Assembly: GCF_014651915.1 (NCBI RefSeq)
Contig: NZ_BMXU01000001.1
Span: 558,001 to 622,000 of the forward strand
DNA length: 64,000 nt
Direction: 5' to 3'
DNA from: Parvularcula lutaonensis
GTDB lineage: Bacteria; Pseudomonadota; Alphaproteobacteria; Caulobacterales; Parvularculaceae
Positions 33,041 through 43,901 of this stretch are shown here, piece by piece. Positions within the stretch are counted from its first letter, which is position 1. Each line of letters begins with the position of its first letter. A model generated the notes under the pieces. The model was given only the letters and a program-made list of their open reading frames with translations, ran no database searches and was not told the DNA's origin. The position numbers and the translations under genes were made by a program.

Positions 33041-34837
33041 ATGATTCCGCCCAAACGATCGCTCCTTTTGAGAATCTGGCGTGAGCACCTGTCCCGCTAT
33101 GCGGGGCGGCTGGCGCTGGCTTTCCTGTTCATGATCGGCCTCGCCCTTGCCGAAGTGGGATTCGTGCTGGCGACGGAGTGGATCTTCGCAGGGCTCGAAC
33201 CCGACCGGGCGAGTCGCTTTGCCGATGTGAACGCCCGAAACGTGATGATCTGGGGGCCTTTGCTCATCATCGTGCTCGCCATCGTTCAGGCAGGCTTTTT
33301 CTATCTCCAGGCGCTGACGGCACAGGGCGTGGGGATTGCGACCCTCCGCGACCTCCAGAACCGCATGTTCGGCGCGATCCTCCGCTACGACGTTGGCCAG
33401 GTCAAAGGGCGGACAGACGGCGAGGCCCGCGTCGGCGGCCTCGTCAGCCGCTTCACCAACGACATGACCACCCTGCGCGAGACCCTGCGCCGGGCGCCCA
33501 ACGGTCTCCGCGATCTCGTCAGGCTGGTCGGCTTCATCGGCGTCCTTGCCTTTCTCGACCCGGTCCTCTTCCTCTGTGTTTTGCTGATCTACCCGCTTGT
33601 CGGCATCCCGATCTCCATCATCGGCCGGGCCATCCGCAGGCTCGCGCGGCGGGTCCAGGCCCAGATCGGTGACATGACGGGGCTCCTGGCGGAGAGCATC
33701 GGCGCCTTGGAAACCATCAAGGGCTATGGCCTCGAGGAGCATGAGCGGAAGCGCATGGCGCAGGCGTTCGAGGAGCGCCGCTCGCTGCTGATGAAGCTGG
33801 TCCGCTACACGTCGGCCAACGAGCCGATGGTCACCGTGGTCGCTTCCCTGTCGATTGCCTTCATCATCGCTGTCGCCGCATGGCGGATCGATGCAGGTCT
33901 CCTGACCGGGCCCGAGCTCGTCGCCTTTCTCATCGCCATGGCCCTGCTCAGCCAGCCCGCCCGTGGCCTCGGCACGTTGAACGCTGTCCTGCAGGAAGGT
34001 CTCGCTGCGATGGAGCGCGTCTTCGGCGTCATCGATGCCAAGCCCAAGATCGTCGATCCGCCCCATCCCAAACCACTCCCCATCGAAGCCGGGAAAGCCC
34101 CGGCCATCGGGTTCGAGAATGTTGTTTTCTCCTATGACGAGGGCGTGCCGCTCCTCCGGGGTTTCAACCTCGACATCCCCGCCGGGGCCACGGCGGCGCT
34201 GGTCGGCCCGTCCGGTGCAGGCAAATCCACCGTGTTCGGATTGCTCCCACGCTTCTACGACCCGCAGGCAGGCAGGATCACGATCAACGGCACCGGAGTC
34301 CACGAGGTGAGCCTCGCCGCGCTCCGTTCACAGATGAGCATCGTCACCCAGACACCGATCCTCTTCGACACCACCATCGCGGACAACATCCGCATGGGGC
34401 GTCAGAACGCCAGCGATGCCGAAGTGCAGGCCGCCGCCAAGGCTGCCGCGGCACACCGTTTCATCGAACGCATGCCCGACGGCTACAATTCCAGGGTCGG
34501 TGCGGGCGGCAATGCCCTTTCTGGCGGGGAGCGCCAGCGCATCGCCCTTGCGCGGGCTTTCCTCAAGGACGCGCCCATCCTCCTTCTCGACGAGGCGACC
34601 TCCGCCCTCGACGCCGAGAGCGAGCGCCTGATCGAGGAAGCCATGAAGCGCCTGCGCGAAGGCCGCACCACTCTCATCATCGCGCACAGGCTCTCCACCA
34701 TCCGCGACGCCGACCTCATCGCCGTCATGCAGGACGGCCAGCTCATTGAGCAGGGGACCCATGAGGGCCTCCTTTCCCAAGGCGGCCTTTATGCAAGGCT
34801 CGTTGCGCTTCAGGACCGCCAGGCGGAGCCGGCATGA
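33041..34837 (+). CDS. MsbA-like ABC exporter (transmembrane and ATPase domains fused)
   Basis: The 598-residue half-transporter has six N-terminal helices (about residues 20-320). Its ATPase domain has Walker A GPSGAGKST near 388, signature LSGGERQRIALARA near 493 and Walker B ILLLDEATSALD near 513. MsbA flips lipid A-core across the inner membrane; this gene sits next to lipid A and Kdo genes, which makes that role likely but not proven, since many exporters share this layout. The start is ATG 33041 with AAAGGAAG just before it; the open upstream frame contains waaA's divergent promoter region and was excluded. Confidence 0.88.
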   Translation: MIPPKRSLLLRIWREHLSRYAGRLALAFLFMIGLALAEVGFVLATEWIFAGLEPDRASRFADVNARNVMIWGPLLIIVLAIVQAGFFYLQALTAQGVGIATLRDLQNRMFGAILRYDVGQVKGRTDGEARVGGLVSRFTNDMTTLRETLRRAPNGLRDLVRLVGFIGVLAFLDPVLFLCVLLIYPLVGIPISIIGRAIRRLARRVQAQIGDMTGLLAESIGALETIKGYGLEEHERKRMAQAFEERRSLLMKLVRYTSANEPMVTVVASLSIAFIIAVAAWRIDAGLLTGPELVAFLIAMALLSQPARGLGTLNAVLQEGLAAMERVFGVIDAKPKIVDPPHPKPLPIEAGKAPAIGFENVVFSYDEGVPLLRGFNLDIPAGATAALVGPSGAGKSTVFGLLPRFYDPQAGRITINGTGVHEVSLAALRSQMSIVTQTPILFDTTIADNIRMGRQNASDAEVQAAAKAAAAHRFIERMPDGYNSRVGAGGNALSGGERQRIALARAFLKDAPILLLDEATSALDAESERLIEEAMKRLREGRTTLIIAHRLSTIRDADLIAVMQDGQLIEQGTHEGLLSQGGLYARLVALQDRQAEPA

Positions 34838-35769
34838 AGCCTGCCCATGCGCTGCTCCTGATCGCGATCTGCCTTGCGTGGGGCCTGCACATGGTCATCG
34901 TGAAGGCGGTGACCGGAATCGTCGACCCGCTGACCTATGTCGCCTTCCGCATGCCGATCCTTGCGCTGATCCTCTCGCCGCTCCTGCGCTGGTACCCGGG
35001 GCAGATGCACCGCGTGCTGATTGCCGGGGCCTGTTTCGGTGGCCTCAATTACATGCTGATGTTCACTGGCATTTCGCTGACCACGGCGTCCATCGGCTCG
35101 GTCCTCGCCGAAAGTTACGTCATCATCGCCACGATCTTCTCGGTCGTCTTCCTTGGCGAGACAGTCGGCTGGAAGCGCATCGCAGGCATCGCCACGGCGC
35201 TCATTGGTGTGCTGATCATCGCCACGGCAGACGGAGATGCTACCGGCAGCGCCAACCTTCCCCTGGGCGCGTTCCTCATCATCTGCGGCTGCACGGCCGA
35301 GGCGACAGGCGCGATCTTCGTCAAGAAGATCGACGGCGTGAAACCGCTCGCCCTGCTTGCCTGGATGGCCCTCGTGGGCAGTATCGTCAGCATCCTGCCT
35401 GCAGCCATCCTCGCCAAGGACCATTTCGCATGGATCTCCGATGGGTCCTTTACTGCCGTAAGCGGTGCGCTCCTCTATTCGATCCTCATCGCCAGCGTCT
35501 TTGGCCACACCAGCTACTATTTCCTGCTGCAGCGCGTTCCGCTCAGCATCATCGCGCCCTCGGGCCTGCTCATCACCTTTTTCGCCGTTCTCTTCGGCGT
35601 CCTGCTGCTGGGCGAGGTGCTGACCCCGCGCCTGATCCTGGGGACCGGTCTCGTGGTGGCAGGTGTTGCCGTGGTCCTGCTGCGCAGCCACCAGCCTGAC
35701 CGCAAGCAGGTGCTTGCCGCCGCCGCGGCATCCGACGACCAACCGGCTCAGGAGGCTTTGACGCCATGA
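34834..35769 (+). CDS. EamA family (DMT superfamily) transporter
   Basis: The 311-residue protein has ten predicted helices in two EamA repeats, each with conserved small and aromatic residues (LAWGLHMVIVKAVTG in the first, GCTAEATGAIFVKKIDG in the second). DMT proteins export small metabolites such as amino acids; the substrate is unknown. The ATG overlaps the stop of the ABC exporter gene and its own stop overlaps the amidase start, both by 4 bp. This gives a tight three-gene unit. Residues after 290 are a polar tail. Confidence 0.85.
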   Translation: MKPAHALLLIAICLAWGLHMVIVKAVTGIVDPLTYVAFRMPILALILSPLLRWYPGQMHRVLIAGACFGGLNYMLMFTGISLTTASIGSVLAESYVIIATIFSVVFLGETVGWKRIAGIATALIGVLIIATADGDATGSANLPLGAFLIICGCTAEATGAIFVKKIDGVKPLALLAWMALVGSIVSILPAAILAKDHFAWISDGSFTAVSGALLYSILIASVFGHTSYYFLLQRVPLSIIAPSGLLITFFAVLFGVLLLGEVLTPRLILGTGLVVAGVAVVLLRSHQPDRKQVLAAAAASDDQPAQEALTP

Positions 35770-36464
35770 TCGACAAGGAATGGACCTCGCCCAATCACGG
35801 CGACCGCAAGGGCAGGGACATCTCGATGGTCGTGCTGCACTACACCGGCATGAAGACGGCGGAAGAGGCGCTTGAGCGCCTCTGTGATCCCCAAGCGGAG
35901 GTGTCGGCCCACTACCTCATCGAAGAGAACGGCCGTCTGCACCAGCTCGTCCGCGAGGAGCGCCGCGCCTGGCATGCCGGCGTCGCCCAGTGGGGCGGTG
36001 AGACCGACATCAATTCCGTCTCCATCGGCATCGAGCTTGTCAATCCGGGTCATGAGTTCGGCTACCGGGACTTTCCCGACGACCAGGTCGACGCGCTCAT
36101 CGACCTCCTCGAAGCTATCAAGGATCGTTACCAGATCCCCCGTGCGCGGATCGTAGGCCATTCCGATGTCGCCCCCGGCCGCAAGGAAGACCCAGGCGAG
36201 AAGTTCCCCTGGAATGCCCTGGCTGCGGAGAAGCTCGCCATCGGCCCGTGGTCAGGCCAGATGCCGCTCACTTTGCCCAATGAAGAGCAGGCCCTCGGCC
36301 AGCTCGCCACCATCGGCTACGGTGTCGAGACGTTCGGCGCTGAGGCCTGCATCCTTGCCTTCCAGCGCCGCTTCTGTCCGCGGCGCATGGGGCAGGGCCT
36401 CGACCAGGAAACCCGCGCCGCCATTGCCGAGGCCTGCGAGAAAACGGGCGCCTGTTCGGCCTGA
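35766..36464 (+). CDS. N-acetylmuramoyl-L-alanine amidase, AmpD/AmiD type
   Basis: The 232-residue protein is an Amidase_2 domain enzyme that cuts the bond between N-acetylmuramic acid and the stem peptide. Zinc ligand candidates are His25 in MVVLHYTG, the histidine in IVGHSDVAPGRK, and the Asp in KEDPGEKFPW. SAHYLIEENGRLHQLV and RAWHAGVAQWGG are typical of the family. No signal peptide is seen, which favours a cytoplasmic AmpD-like role in recycling 1,6-anhydro-muropeptides over an AmiD lipoprotein. The tail (about residues 175-232) resembles a peptidoglycan-binding helix bundle. Confidence 0.87.
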   Translation: MIDKEWTSPNHGDRKGRDISMVVLHYTGMKTAEEALERLCDPQAEVSAHYLIEENGRLHQLVREERRAWHAGVAQWGGETDINSVSIGIELVNPGHEFGYRDFPDDQVDALIDLLEAIKDRYQIPRARIVGHSDVAPGRKEDPGEKFPWNALAAEKLAIGPWSGQMPLTLPNEEQALGQLATIGYGVETFGAEACILAFQRRFCPRRMGQGLDQETRAAIAEACEKTGACSA

Positions 36465-36467
36465 CCG

Positions 36468-36560
36468 CTAGCGGAAGAATCCGCCATGCCAGAGCGCCCA
36501 GCCGACGATCACGATGAACAGGACGAAGCCGACGGCGAAGAAGGATCCTTTGGGTTTCAT
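36468..36560 (-). CDS. 30-residue single-pass membrane microprotein (candidate)
   Basis: On the minus strand an ATG at 36560 with GGAG 8 bp upstream opens MKPKGSFFAVGFVLFIVIVG and continues WALWHGGFFR, then TAG. The product has a basic N-terminus, one strong hydrophobic helix and a short basic end, which is the typical look of a membrane microprotein. An in-frame ATG 6 bp upstream is also possible, but its spacing to GGAG is only 2 bp. No family is recognised. It lies between the amidase and DUF4281 genes. Confidence 0.55.
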   Translation of the reverse strand: MKPKGSFFAVGFVLFIVIVGWALWHGGFFR

Positions 36561-36629
36561 GGTCATCGCTCCACTGTCTGCGCCCAGTTCTAGAGCGGAG
36601 GGGCCGCGCCGGTGCAAGCCCCCGAGGGG

Positions 36630-37091
36630 CTAGGCGCGACTTTGCAGCTCCGCTGGAACCGCGACCAGCTCCCGCCGCATCACCTGCCGCATGACGAGGT
36701 AGAGGAGGAGCCCGAACGGCCCGGCCATGAAGGTGAAGAACAGAGGCACGATCACGAGCAGGTGCGGAACCCGGTTGGCCTGCGCATCCCTGACGATCCA
36801 GGCGCCGACAAACAGGTCGAAGGCCAGATAGTGCACCCAGCCTGCCACGAACCCGTACTCGTTCGACATGAGCCCCATCACGCTCTCCAGCGTCGAGAAG
36901 TCCGGCGCCTCGAAACCCCCGCCCGCGGCGGTCAGGTGGATCAGGAGGCTGAGATAGAGAACCGCCAGCACCGGCACGACGAGTCCGAACGCAAAGAGCT
37001 GGGTGAACCGCCAGCGCGGCAGGAAGACAAGCAGCAGCCAGGCGGGCAGCACGCTCATATTGACGTATTGGAACAACTGGTCGGCGCTCAT
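36630..37091 (-). CDS. ABA4-like (DUF4281) membrane protein
   Basis: The 153-residue integral membrane protein has four predicted helices (LPAWLLLVFLPRW, FGLVVPVLAVLYLSLLIHL, VHYLAFDLFVGAWIVRDA, LLVIVPLFFTFMAGPFGLLL). WVHYLAFDLFVGAWIVRDAQ followed by FMAGPFGLLLY is characteristic of DUF4281. The plant member ABA4 is required for neoxanthin formation; the bacterial homologues have no known role. There is no carotenoid gene nearby, so the function is open. It is divergent from the gluconokinase gene by 41 bp. Confidence 0.83.
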   Translation of the reverse strand: MSADQLFQYVNMSVLPAWLLLVFLPRWRFTQLFAFGLVVPVLAVLYLSLLIHLTAAGGGFEAPDFSTLESVMGLMSNEYGFVAGWVHYLAFDLFVGAWIVRDAQANRVPHLLVIVPLFFTFMAGPFGLLLYLVMRQVMRRELVAVPAELQSRA

Positions 37092-37132
37092 GCTATGCCC
37101 TCGAACATCGAATCCGGGAGAGCCTAGAGGGG

Positions 37133-37648
37133 ATGAGCCAGAACGCCACCAGCCTTCAGCAGAGAAGGCTCATCGTCGTCATGGGACCGGCGGGCGCGGG
37201 CAAGAGCGCCGTCGGATCGGCTGTCGCCCGGTTGCTCGGCGTCAGGTTCATCGAAGGCGACGAGTTCCACCCGCCGGAGAACATCGCGAAAATCAGGGCG
37301 GGGATGGGCCTGACCAATGAAGAGCGCCGCCCGTGGATCAGGTCCATCGGCGAGGCCGTGCGCGCTTTGGATGACCCGGTCGCTGTCCTCGCCTGCTCGG
37401 CCCTCAACTGGAAAATCCGTGCGATGATGAAAGAGGAGATCCCGGCGGATCTCCGCTTCTTTCTCCTCGACGTTCCGGAGGCGGAGCTCCGCCGACGCCT
37501 CGCCACGCGTCAAGGCCACTTCGCGGGCCCCGCACTCCTCCAAAGCCAACTTGCCGCCATGGACAGGGCAGAGGAGGCGAGAAGGGTGGACGGCACGAGG
37601 CCGGTCGCCGCGATCGCCAGGGAGATCGCGGCGCTGGCCGAAGCCTAG
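37133..37648 (+). CDS. gntK: Gluconokinase family protein
   Basis: The 171-residue P-loop kinase has MGPAGAGKSAVGSAVA (residues 17-32), FIEGDEFHPPENIAKIRAG matching the gluconate-binding segment, and GLTNEERRPWI. The usual CSALKRxYRD segment appears here as CSALNWKIRA, so one conserved lysine is missing. GHFAGPALLQSQL in the lid is family-typical. The enzyme phosphorylates gluconate to 6-phosphogluconate, feeding the pentose phosphate or Entner-Doudoroff routes. No transporter or dehydratase of those routes is adjacent. The stop overlaps the convergent DUF2167 gene by 4 bp. Confidence 0.82.
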   Translation: MSQNATSLQQRRLIVVMGPAGAGKSAVGSAVARLLGVRFIEGDEFHPPENIAKIRAGMGLTNEERRPWIRSIGEAVRALDDPVAVLACSALNWKIRAMMKEEIPADLRFFLLDVPEAELRRRLATRQGHFAGPALLQSQLAAMDRAEEARRVDGTRPVAAIAREIAALAEA

Positions 37649-38571
37649 TCTTCCTTCTTGCCTGAGAAGAGGCGCCTCAGGAACGCGAACGGCGCGAGGA
37701 GCACGAACCAGAACTTCTTGAGAAGCAGGAGTGCCGCGCCGAGAAGTCCCGCGCTCTTGGCGAATTTCACCCCGGCCAGCGCGGCGAGGACACCGACAGC
37801 GCCCGCTGCCGCAACCTTGTCGCCTTCCTCGAAGTCCGCATAGGATTGTTCCGCATTCGGCTCGTAGGCCGTGAGGATCGTTTCCAGCTCTCTCTCGATC
37901 TCTTCGGCCGAGATGTCGTCGTTGAAGGGAACGAGGCTGAACTTCACATAGCCGCGACGGTCGAACCGGGTTGCCTCGACATTGATGACCGGATCACCGG
38001 CCCAGTCCATCCGTGTCGCATAGTAGAGATAAGCCTTGTCACGATTGAGCGTGGGGTAGACGAACCAGTCATCCGCCGTGATCTCGATCCCGAGATTGGC
38101 GCTCTGGCCCTTGAGGCCCTCGACCATGTCGTCCCAGATCTGGTTGATCTGCTTCTCCCGGTCCGCTGCCTCCCAGTCATCGAACGTCACATAGCCATCG
38201 GAATTGGGCTTCTCGATGATGAGTGTATCGATGGCCTCGGTCGGCTGGAGGATCATGGCGTCGATGATCCGGCAACTGCCCGGTTGCCAGCCCCAGTCGT
38301 TTTCCGTCGTGTCGCAGATCGCATCGCGGCTCGCATCGATGCTGAACGAGCTGGTCGGCGTCAGGCTGCCGCGCTGGAGTTCCTTCGGCTCGGTCAGCCA
38401 CGAATAGCCTTCGTAAAGCTCCGCTGCGCCGGGTCGCAGAATGTTCGGATTGGACAGCTCGGCCGCCAGTTCGACGGCGGGTTCGAGATCAGCCTGCGTC
38501 TCTTGTGCTTCCTGCGCATGAGCGCAAAGCGGCGCCGCCATGAACGCGCCGAGAATGATGAACTTCTTCAT
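37645..38571 (-). CDS. DUF2167 family membrane protein with signal peptide
   Basis: The 308-residue protein begins with a signal peptide (MKKFIILGAFMAAPLCAHA) and ends with hydrophobic helices (about residues 250-300) and a short charged tail. The middle matches DUF2167. GYVTFDDWEAADREKQINQI is characteristic, followed by a segment around DWFVYPTLNRDKAYLYYATR. The family has no known function; members are envelope proteins with a periplasmic domain and C-terminal anchors. Two cysteines lie in the extracytoplasmic part. The neighbours, a DUF188 gene and a YbjN-like exported protein, give no direct clue. Confidence 0.85.
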   Translation of the reverse strand: MKKFIILGAFMAAPLCAHAQEAQETQADLEPAVELAAELSNPNILRPGAAELYEGYSWLTEPKELQRGSLTPTSSFSIDASRDAICDTTENDWGWQPGSCRIIDAMILQPTEAIDTLIIEKPNSDGYVTFDDWEAADREKQINQIWDDMVEGLKGQSANLGIEITADDWFVYPTLNRDKAYLYYATRMDWAGDPVINVEATRFDRRGYVKFSLVPFNDDISAEEIERELETILTAYEPNAEQSYADFEEGDKVAAAGAVGVLAALAGVKFAKSAGLLGAALLLLKKFWFVLLAPFAFLRRLFSGKKED

Positions 38572-38731
38572 GATGCCCCTGTGTTTTCAGAAGGAGCATG
38601 AAGTGTTGGGCACGAGCGATCAACCGTTTGTGAGGCCCGGTTGCTTTTTTTGTCATGTCGGCCTTGAGCGTTTGGAAAAGCCGGGCGGCCACGTTTGTCG
38701 CTGCGGGCAGCGCGCGGTGATTGGCCTCGGA

Positions 38732-39205
38732 TCAGTTTCTGACCGCGCGCCCAACCAACAGGTCCAGCGTCTGCAGGAACCGCGAGCGGTCTTCCTTCGT
38801 GAAGGGCGGGCCACCTTTGCCGTATTGGTCGCCGCTGCCGCGGAGGTCGTTCATGATGGCGCGCTGGGCGATCGCGCCGCCTATGGTATTTTCCGTGAAC
38901 GGATGTCCGTTGGGGCCTGTGACCTCTGCGCCGGCCTTCAGGCACCTGTCGGCGAGCAGGATGTCCGCCGTGACCACCACCTTGCCAGGGCCAGAGAGCT
39001 CCGCAACCCTGTCATCGGCCTCGTCAAAACCTCCGCCCACGACCTGTTGCCTGATGAGCGGGTGCCGTTCGAGACGAAATCCCTGGTTGGCGATGAACAG
39101 GACAGGCACGCCGTAGCGCAGGGCAACCCGGATGCACTCTTCCTTGACCGGACAGGCATCGGCATCAACGAGCAGGACAGGCTCGTCCGTTGACGGATCA
39201 GTCAT
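38732..39205 (-). CDS. YaiI/YqxD family protein (DUF188)
   Basis: The 157-residue protein opens with LLVDADACPVKEE, the acidic N-terminal motif typical of the PIN/NYN-like DUF188 family. VVVTADILLADRCLKAGAEV and FTENTIGGAIAQRAIMNDLR follow, and the C-terminus has FTKEDRSRFLQTLDLL. The fold suggests a metal-dependent nuclease; no biochemical role is established for the family. The length is standard. The gene start overlaps the end of the YbjN-like exported-protein gene by 8 bp, so the two are probably co-transcribed. Confidence 0.92.
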   Translation of the reverse strand: MTDPSTDEPVLLVDADACPVKEECIRVALRYGVPVLFIANQGFRLERHPLIRQQVVGGGFDEADDRVAELSGPGKVVVTADILLADRCLKAGAEVTGPNGHPFTENTIGGAIAQRAIMNDLRGSGDQYGKGGPPFTKEDRSRFLQTLDLLVGRAVRN

Positions 39206-39695
39206 CGCCCGGCTTGTCGCTGTCGTCGGGGAAGGGGAAGTCCTCCTCGAACCAGCGCACCGCTGTCGCCCACCAATCGATCACGTCATCGAAATTGCGC
39301 TTCGTCAAACCGCCACGTGTCGAGACAACCCATTCCAGCCAGGGGTCGCCGTTCTTGTCGATGGACGCACTGCCAAGGGGTCGGTTGAAATTGTAGGCGT
39401 TCGTTGCCTCGAGCGATGTGCCTTCGGGCAGGTCGAAGCCGATCTGGAATTTCAGCGAGTGACAGACATCCTCCTTGTCACAATCGAGGAAGTAGATGTC
39501 GTAGTTCCATCCACCGATACCCGTGCGAATGACATTGTAGCCCTCATCATCCGTCTCGAGCAGCGCGCGATAGCCCGCATTCTGGAGATAGCGGACAACG
39601 GTCTCCGGACGCTCGGCCAGGACCTGCTGGGCGTGTGCGGAGGACAGGCCGGACAGGCCGAGAGCGGCAATTGCCGTGATTGACCGTGTGATCAT
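39198..39695 (-). CDS. Exported YbjN-like protein
   Basis: The predicted 165-residue protein has a signal peptide (MITRSITAIAALGLSGLSSA, cleavage near AHA-QQ). Its YbjN-like domain contains VVRYLQNAGYRALLETDDEG, a paired-cysteine loop FLDCDKEDVCHSLKF, and NAYNFNRPLGSASIDKNGD. The cysteine pair may form a disulfide in the periplasm. The function of exported YbjN proteins is unknown. A second protein of the same type, also with a two-cysteine loop, is at 48127-48750, and a cytoplasmic relative is at 2064-2567. ATG 39695 with GGGGG upstream opens the signal. Confidence 0.8.
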   Translation of the reverse strand: MITRSITAIAALGLSGLSSAHAQQVLAERPETVVRYLQNAGYRALLETDDEGYNVIRTGIGGWNYDIYFLDCDKEDVCHSLKFQIGFDLPEGTSLEATNAYNFNRPLGSASIDKNGDPWLEWVVSTRGGLTKRNFDDVIDWWATAVRWFEEDFPFPDDSDKPGDD

Positions 39696-39772
39696 GGGAA
39701 CCCCCTGTATTCGCTGGCAAGCTTGCATGGCTTCTGCCTCAGGAAAAGAGGGGGGGAGCACCCGAAACGAAA

Positions 39773-39793
39773 TAGGCCGCCCGGAGGCGGCCC
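39773..39793 (-). terminator. Hairpin downstream of rpoD
   Basis: On the minus strand GGGCCGCC pairs with GGCGGCCT around a TCCG loop, 7 bp after the rpoD stop. The following TATTTCGTTT is only moderately T-rich, so this is a probable rather than an ideal Rho-independent terminator. Confidence 0.6.
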
Positions 39794-39799
39794 TGCTTC

Positions 39800-41746
<1,947 letters not shown>

Positions 41747-41786
41747 TCGGCCCCTTGTCGCGCCTTAAGGCCCGGACGAGGGTGCG

Positions 41787-43652
41787 CTATGCCGCGTCAC
41801 TTCCTCCGGAGCCATTCTGCCTATCCGTCCCAGCTCCAAGGCTTAGCCGGACGGAGTTTAACCAAATTTTCTCTCGGGCCGGGTCGAGATGGGCCTCCGC
41901 ACCCGCTTCACTGATCTCCGCGTTCAGGATCTTCTGCCGCCGGTCGATCAGGTAAACGTCGCGCCATCCGTCCTTGGCGATCCCGTCCTCTGCATCTCGT
42001 CTAATGAAACGGACCGTCCGTACCAGGGGGTCCGCAGACCAGCGCTGGTAGATGGATTCCGCTTCCGAACAAACGCTCAACTGAGTACGCAAGCCTTCAA
42101 AGTCAAGGTCTGGAGCGCCGATCAATGCATCCACCGTCCGGCTCCAAAGCTTTGCCAAATCTGGGTCTTCGATGGTGAGCGCGAGAATGTCCTCTTCGAA
42201 ATGATGGAAGAGCTGGGGGTGATGGATCAGGCCGATCACGAGCTGCGCCTCACGGGCGGAATTCTTCGGCGCTCCGATGCCTCCCTGGCCAAGGCGTGAA
42301 CGAAGCTCGGGCGACAGCTTGGCAGGTGGCTGAACCCTCCGCTTTCGCTGGGCTTGCCGTCGTTCCTTGCTGTCCCGGATGATCTGCCCCCGCAGGTCAT
42401 AGAGCCGGTCCTTGAAGGCTTGGCGCATGGCCCCCTTCATCGCCGGGTCCTGGATCCGGCTCGCCCGCTCCATGATCTCGGTCTCGAGGGCTGCGATGTT
42501 CTCGGCGGAGCCGGCGCCATGCCTTGCTAGGGCCAATTGCCACATCGTGTCCTCGGCATCGCTGCGGGCGGCGAGGATCTGGTCCATGGCGGGTTTGCCG
42601 CCACGCCGCAGCAGATCGTCCGGGTCCTCGCCATCCGGGAGGAAGGCAAAGCGCAGGGACTGCTTCGCCGACAGGGCGGGCAGGGCACGGTCCAGCGCCC
42701 GTTCCGCGGCGCTGCGGCCTGCGCGGTCGCCGTCGAAGCACAGGACCGGCGCCTGCTGCACCCGCCAGAGGAGCCTCAATTGGTCCTCGGTCAGCGCCGT
42801 GCCCAGTGGCGCAACCGCGGCATAGCCCGCCGCGTCGAGGGCGAGGGCATCCATGTAGCCTTCGCAGACCAGGAGCGGGGCATCGCCCTTCAGCTTGGTC
42901 CGCGCGCGCCCGAAATTGTAGAGCACGCGGCCCTTGTGGAAGACATCCGTCTCCGGCGAGTTCAGGTACTTGGCCGGCGCGTCCTTTTCGAGTGCCCGGC
43001 CGCCAAAGGCGATCACGCGCCCGCGGCCATCGAAGATCGGGAACATCACCCGGTGACGGAAGCCGTCATAGGTGGAGCCGTCGCTCTCCCGGACCTTGAG
43101 AAGCCCTGCGCTGACGAGGATTTTCTCGTCCACGCCCCGGCCAAGGAAGAACCGCTTCAGCGAATCCCAACCCTGCGGCGCGTAGCCGAGGCCGAAGGCT
43201 TCGAGGCTCGACCGCTTGACCCCGCGACGACGCAGGTAGTCCCGCGCCTCGGCGCCTTCAGGCTCCATCAGCGCTTTCTGGAAGAAATCACTCGCATCGG
43301 CGAGGACCTTGTAGAGGACTTCCCGCTCGGACAGCTTGCGCTCGTCTGCCTGGGTCATGCGTGGCACTTCCATGCCTGCGAGTGCCGCCAGCTCTTCCAC
43401 TGCCTCGGGGAAGGTCCGGTTCTGGTGCAGCATCAGGAACTTGATGATGTCGCCCGAATTGCCCGACGAGAAATCGAAGAAGGCCATCTTCTCGTCATTC
43501 ACGTAGAAACTCGGCGTCCGCTCCTTGTTGAAGGGGCTGAGACCGCGCCACTCGCGGCCCGCCTTCTTGAGCTGCACGTGCCGCCCGATGACGTCCGACG
43601 CCCGAAGGCGCGACTTCAATTCATCGAGGAACTGGGGCGGAAAGCTGGTCAT
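41787..43652 (-). CDS. dnaG: DNA primase
   Basis: The 621-residue primase makes RNA primers at the replication fork. The catalytic TOPRIM domain has APLLVCEGYMDALAL and PVLCFDGDRAGRSAAERAL, and the C-terminal helicase-binding region (about 450-600) is more variable. The N-terminal CHC2 zinc-binding position lacks its ligands. Where most primases have CPFH and a CxxC, this one reads SPFN (residues 39-42) and FFDFSSGNSGD (58-68), so no zinc can be bound by the usual residues. From memory, a similar loss occurs in other alphaproteobacterial primases. The rest of the enzyme looks complete. Confidence 0.96.
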   Translation of the reverse strand: MTSFPPQFLDELKSRLRASDVIGRHVQLKKAGREWRGLSPFNKERTPSFYVNDEKMAFFDFSSGNSGDIIKFLMLHQNRTFPEAVEELAALAGMEVPRMTQADERKLSEREVLYKVLADASDFFQKALMEPEGAEARDYLRRRGVKRSSLEAFGLGYAPQGWDSLKRFFLGRGVDEKILVSAGLLKVRESDGSTYDGFRHRVMFPIFDGRGRVIAFGGRALEKDAPAKYLNSPETDVFHKGRVLYNFGRARTKLKGDAPLLVCEGYMDALALDAAGYAAVAPLGTALTEDQLRLLWRVQQAPVLCFDGDRAGRSAAERALDRALPALSAKQSLRFAFLPDGEDPDDLLRRGGKPAMDQILAARSDAEDTMWQLALARHGAGSAENIAALETEIMERASRIQDPAMKGAMRQAFKDRLYDLRGQIIRDSKERRQAQRKRRVQPPAKLSPELRSRLGQGGIGAPKNSAREAQLVIGLIHHPQLFHHFEEDILALTIEDPDLAKLWSRTVDALIGAPDLDFEGLRTQLSVCSEAESIYQRWSADPLVRTVRFIRRDAEDGIAKDGWRDVYLIDRRQKILNAEISEAGAEAHLDPAREKIWLNSVRLSLGAGTDRQNGSGGSDAA

Positions 43653-43901
43653 GGTCTGGAGCCTAACCCGCGTCGCGCTGCGATGCGACGCCGCGATATC
43701 AACAACACTTTCTTAAGAATCGTTTATGTGAGGTTAACGGCGGGATTTAGTATCATCGTCACTACCAGGAGAAGAACCGGGCACGGCTCTTGCAAAGCAG
43801 GGCGTGAGTGAAGCTGTCGAGGAGCGCCCTCTCTGACCTCTCGAGATGAGAATACGCGCCGCAAGGACGCCCTGCTTGTCAGCGCGCGTCGGGCAAGGCG
43901 A

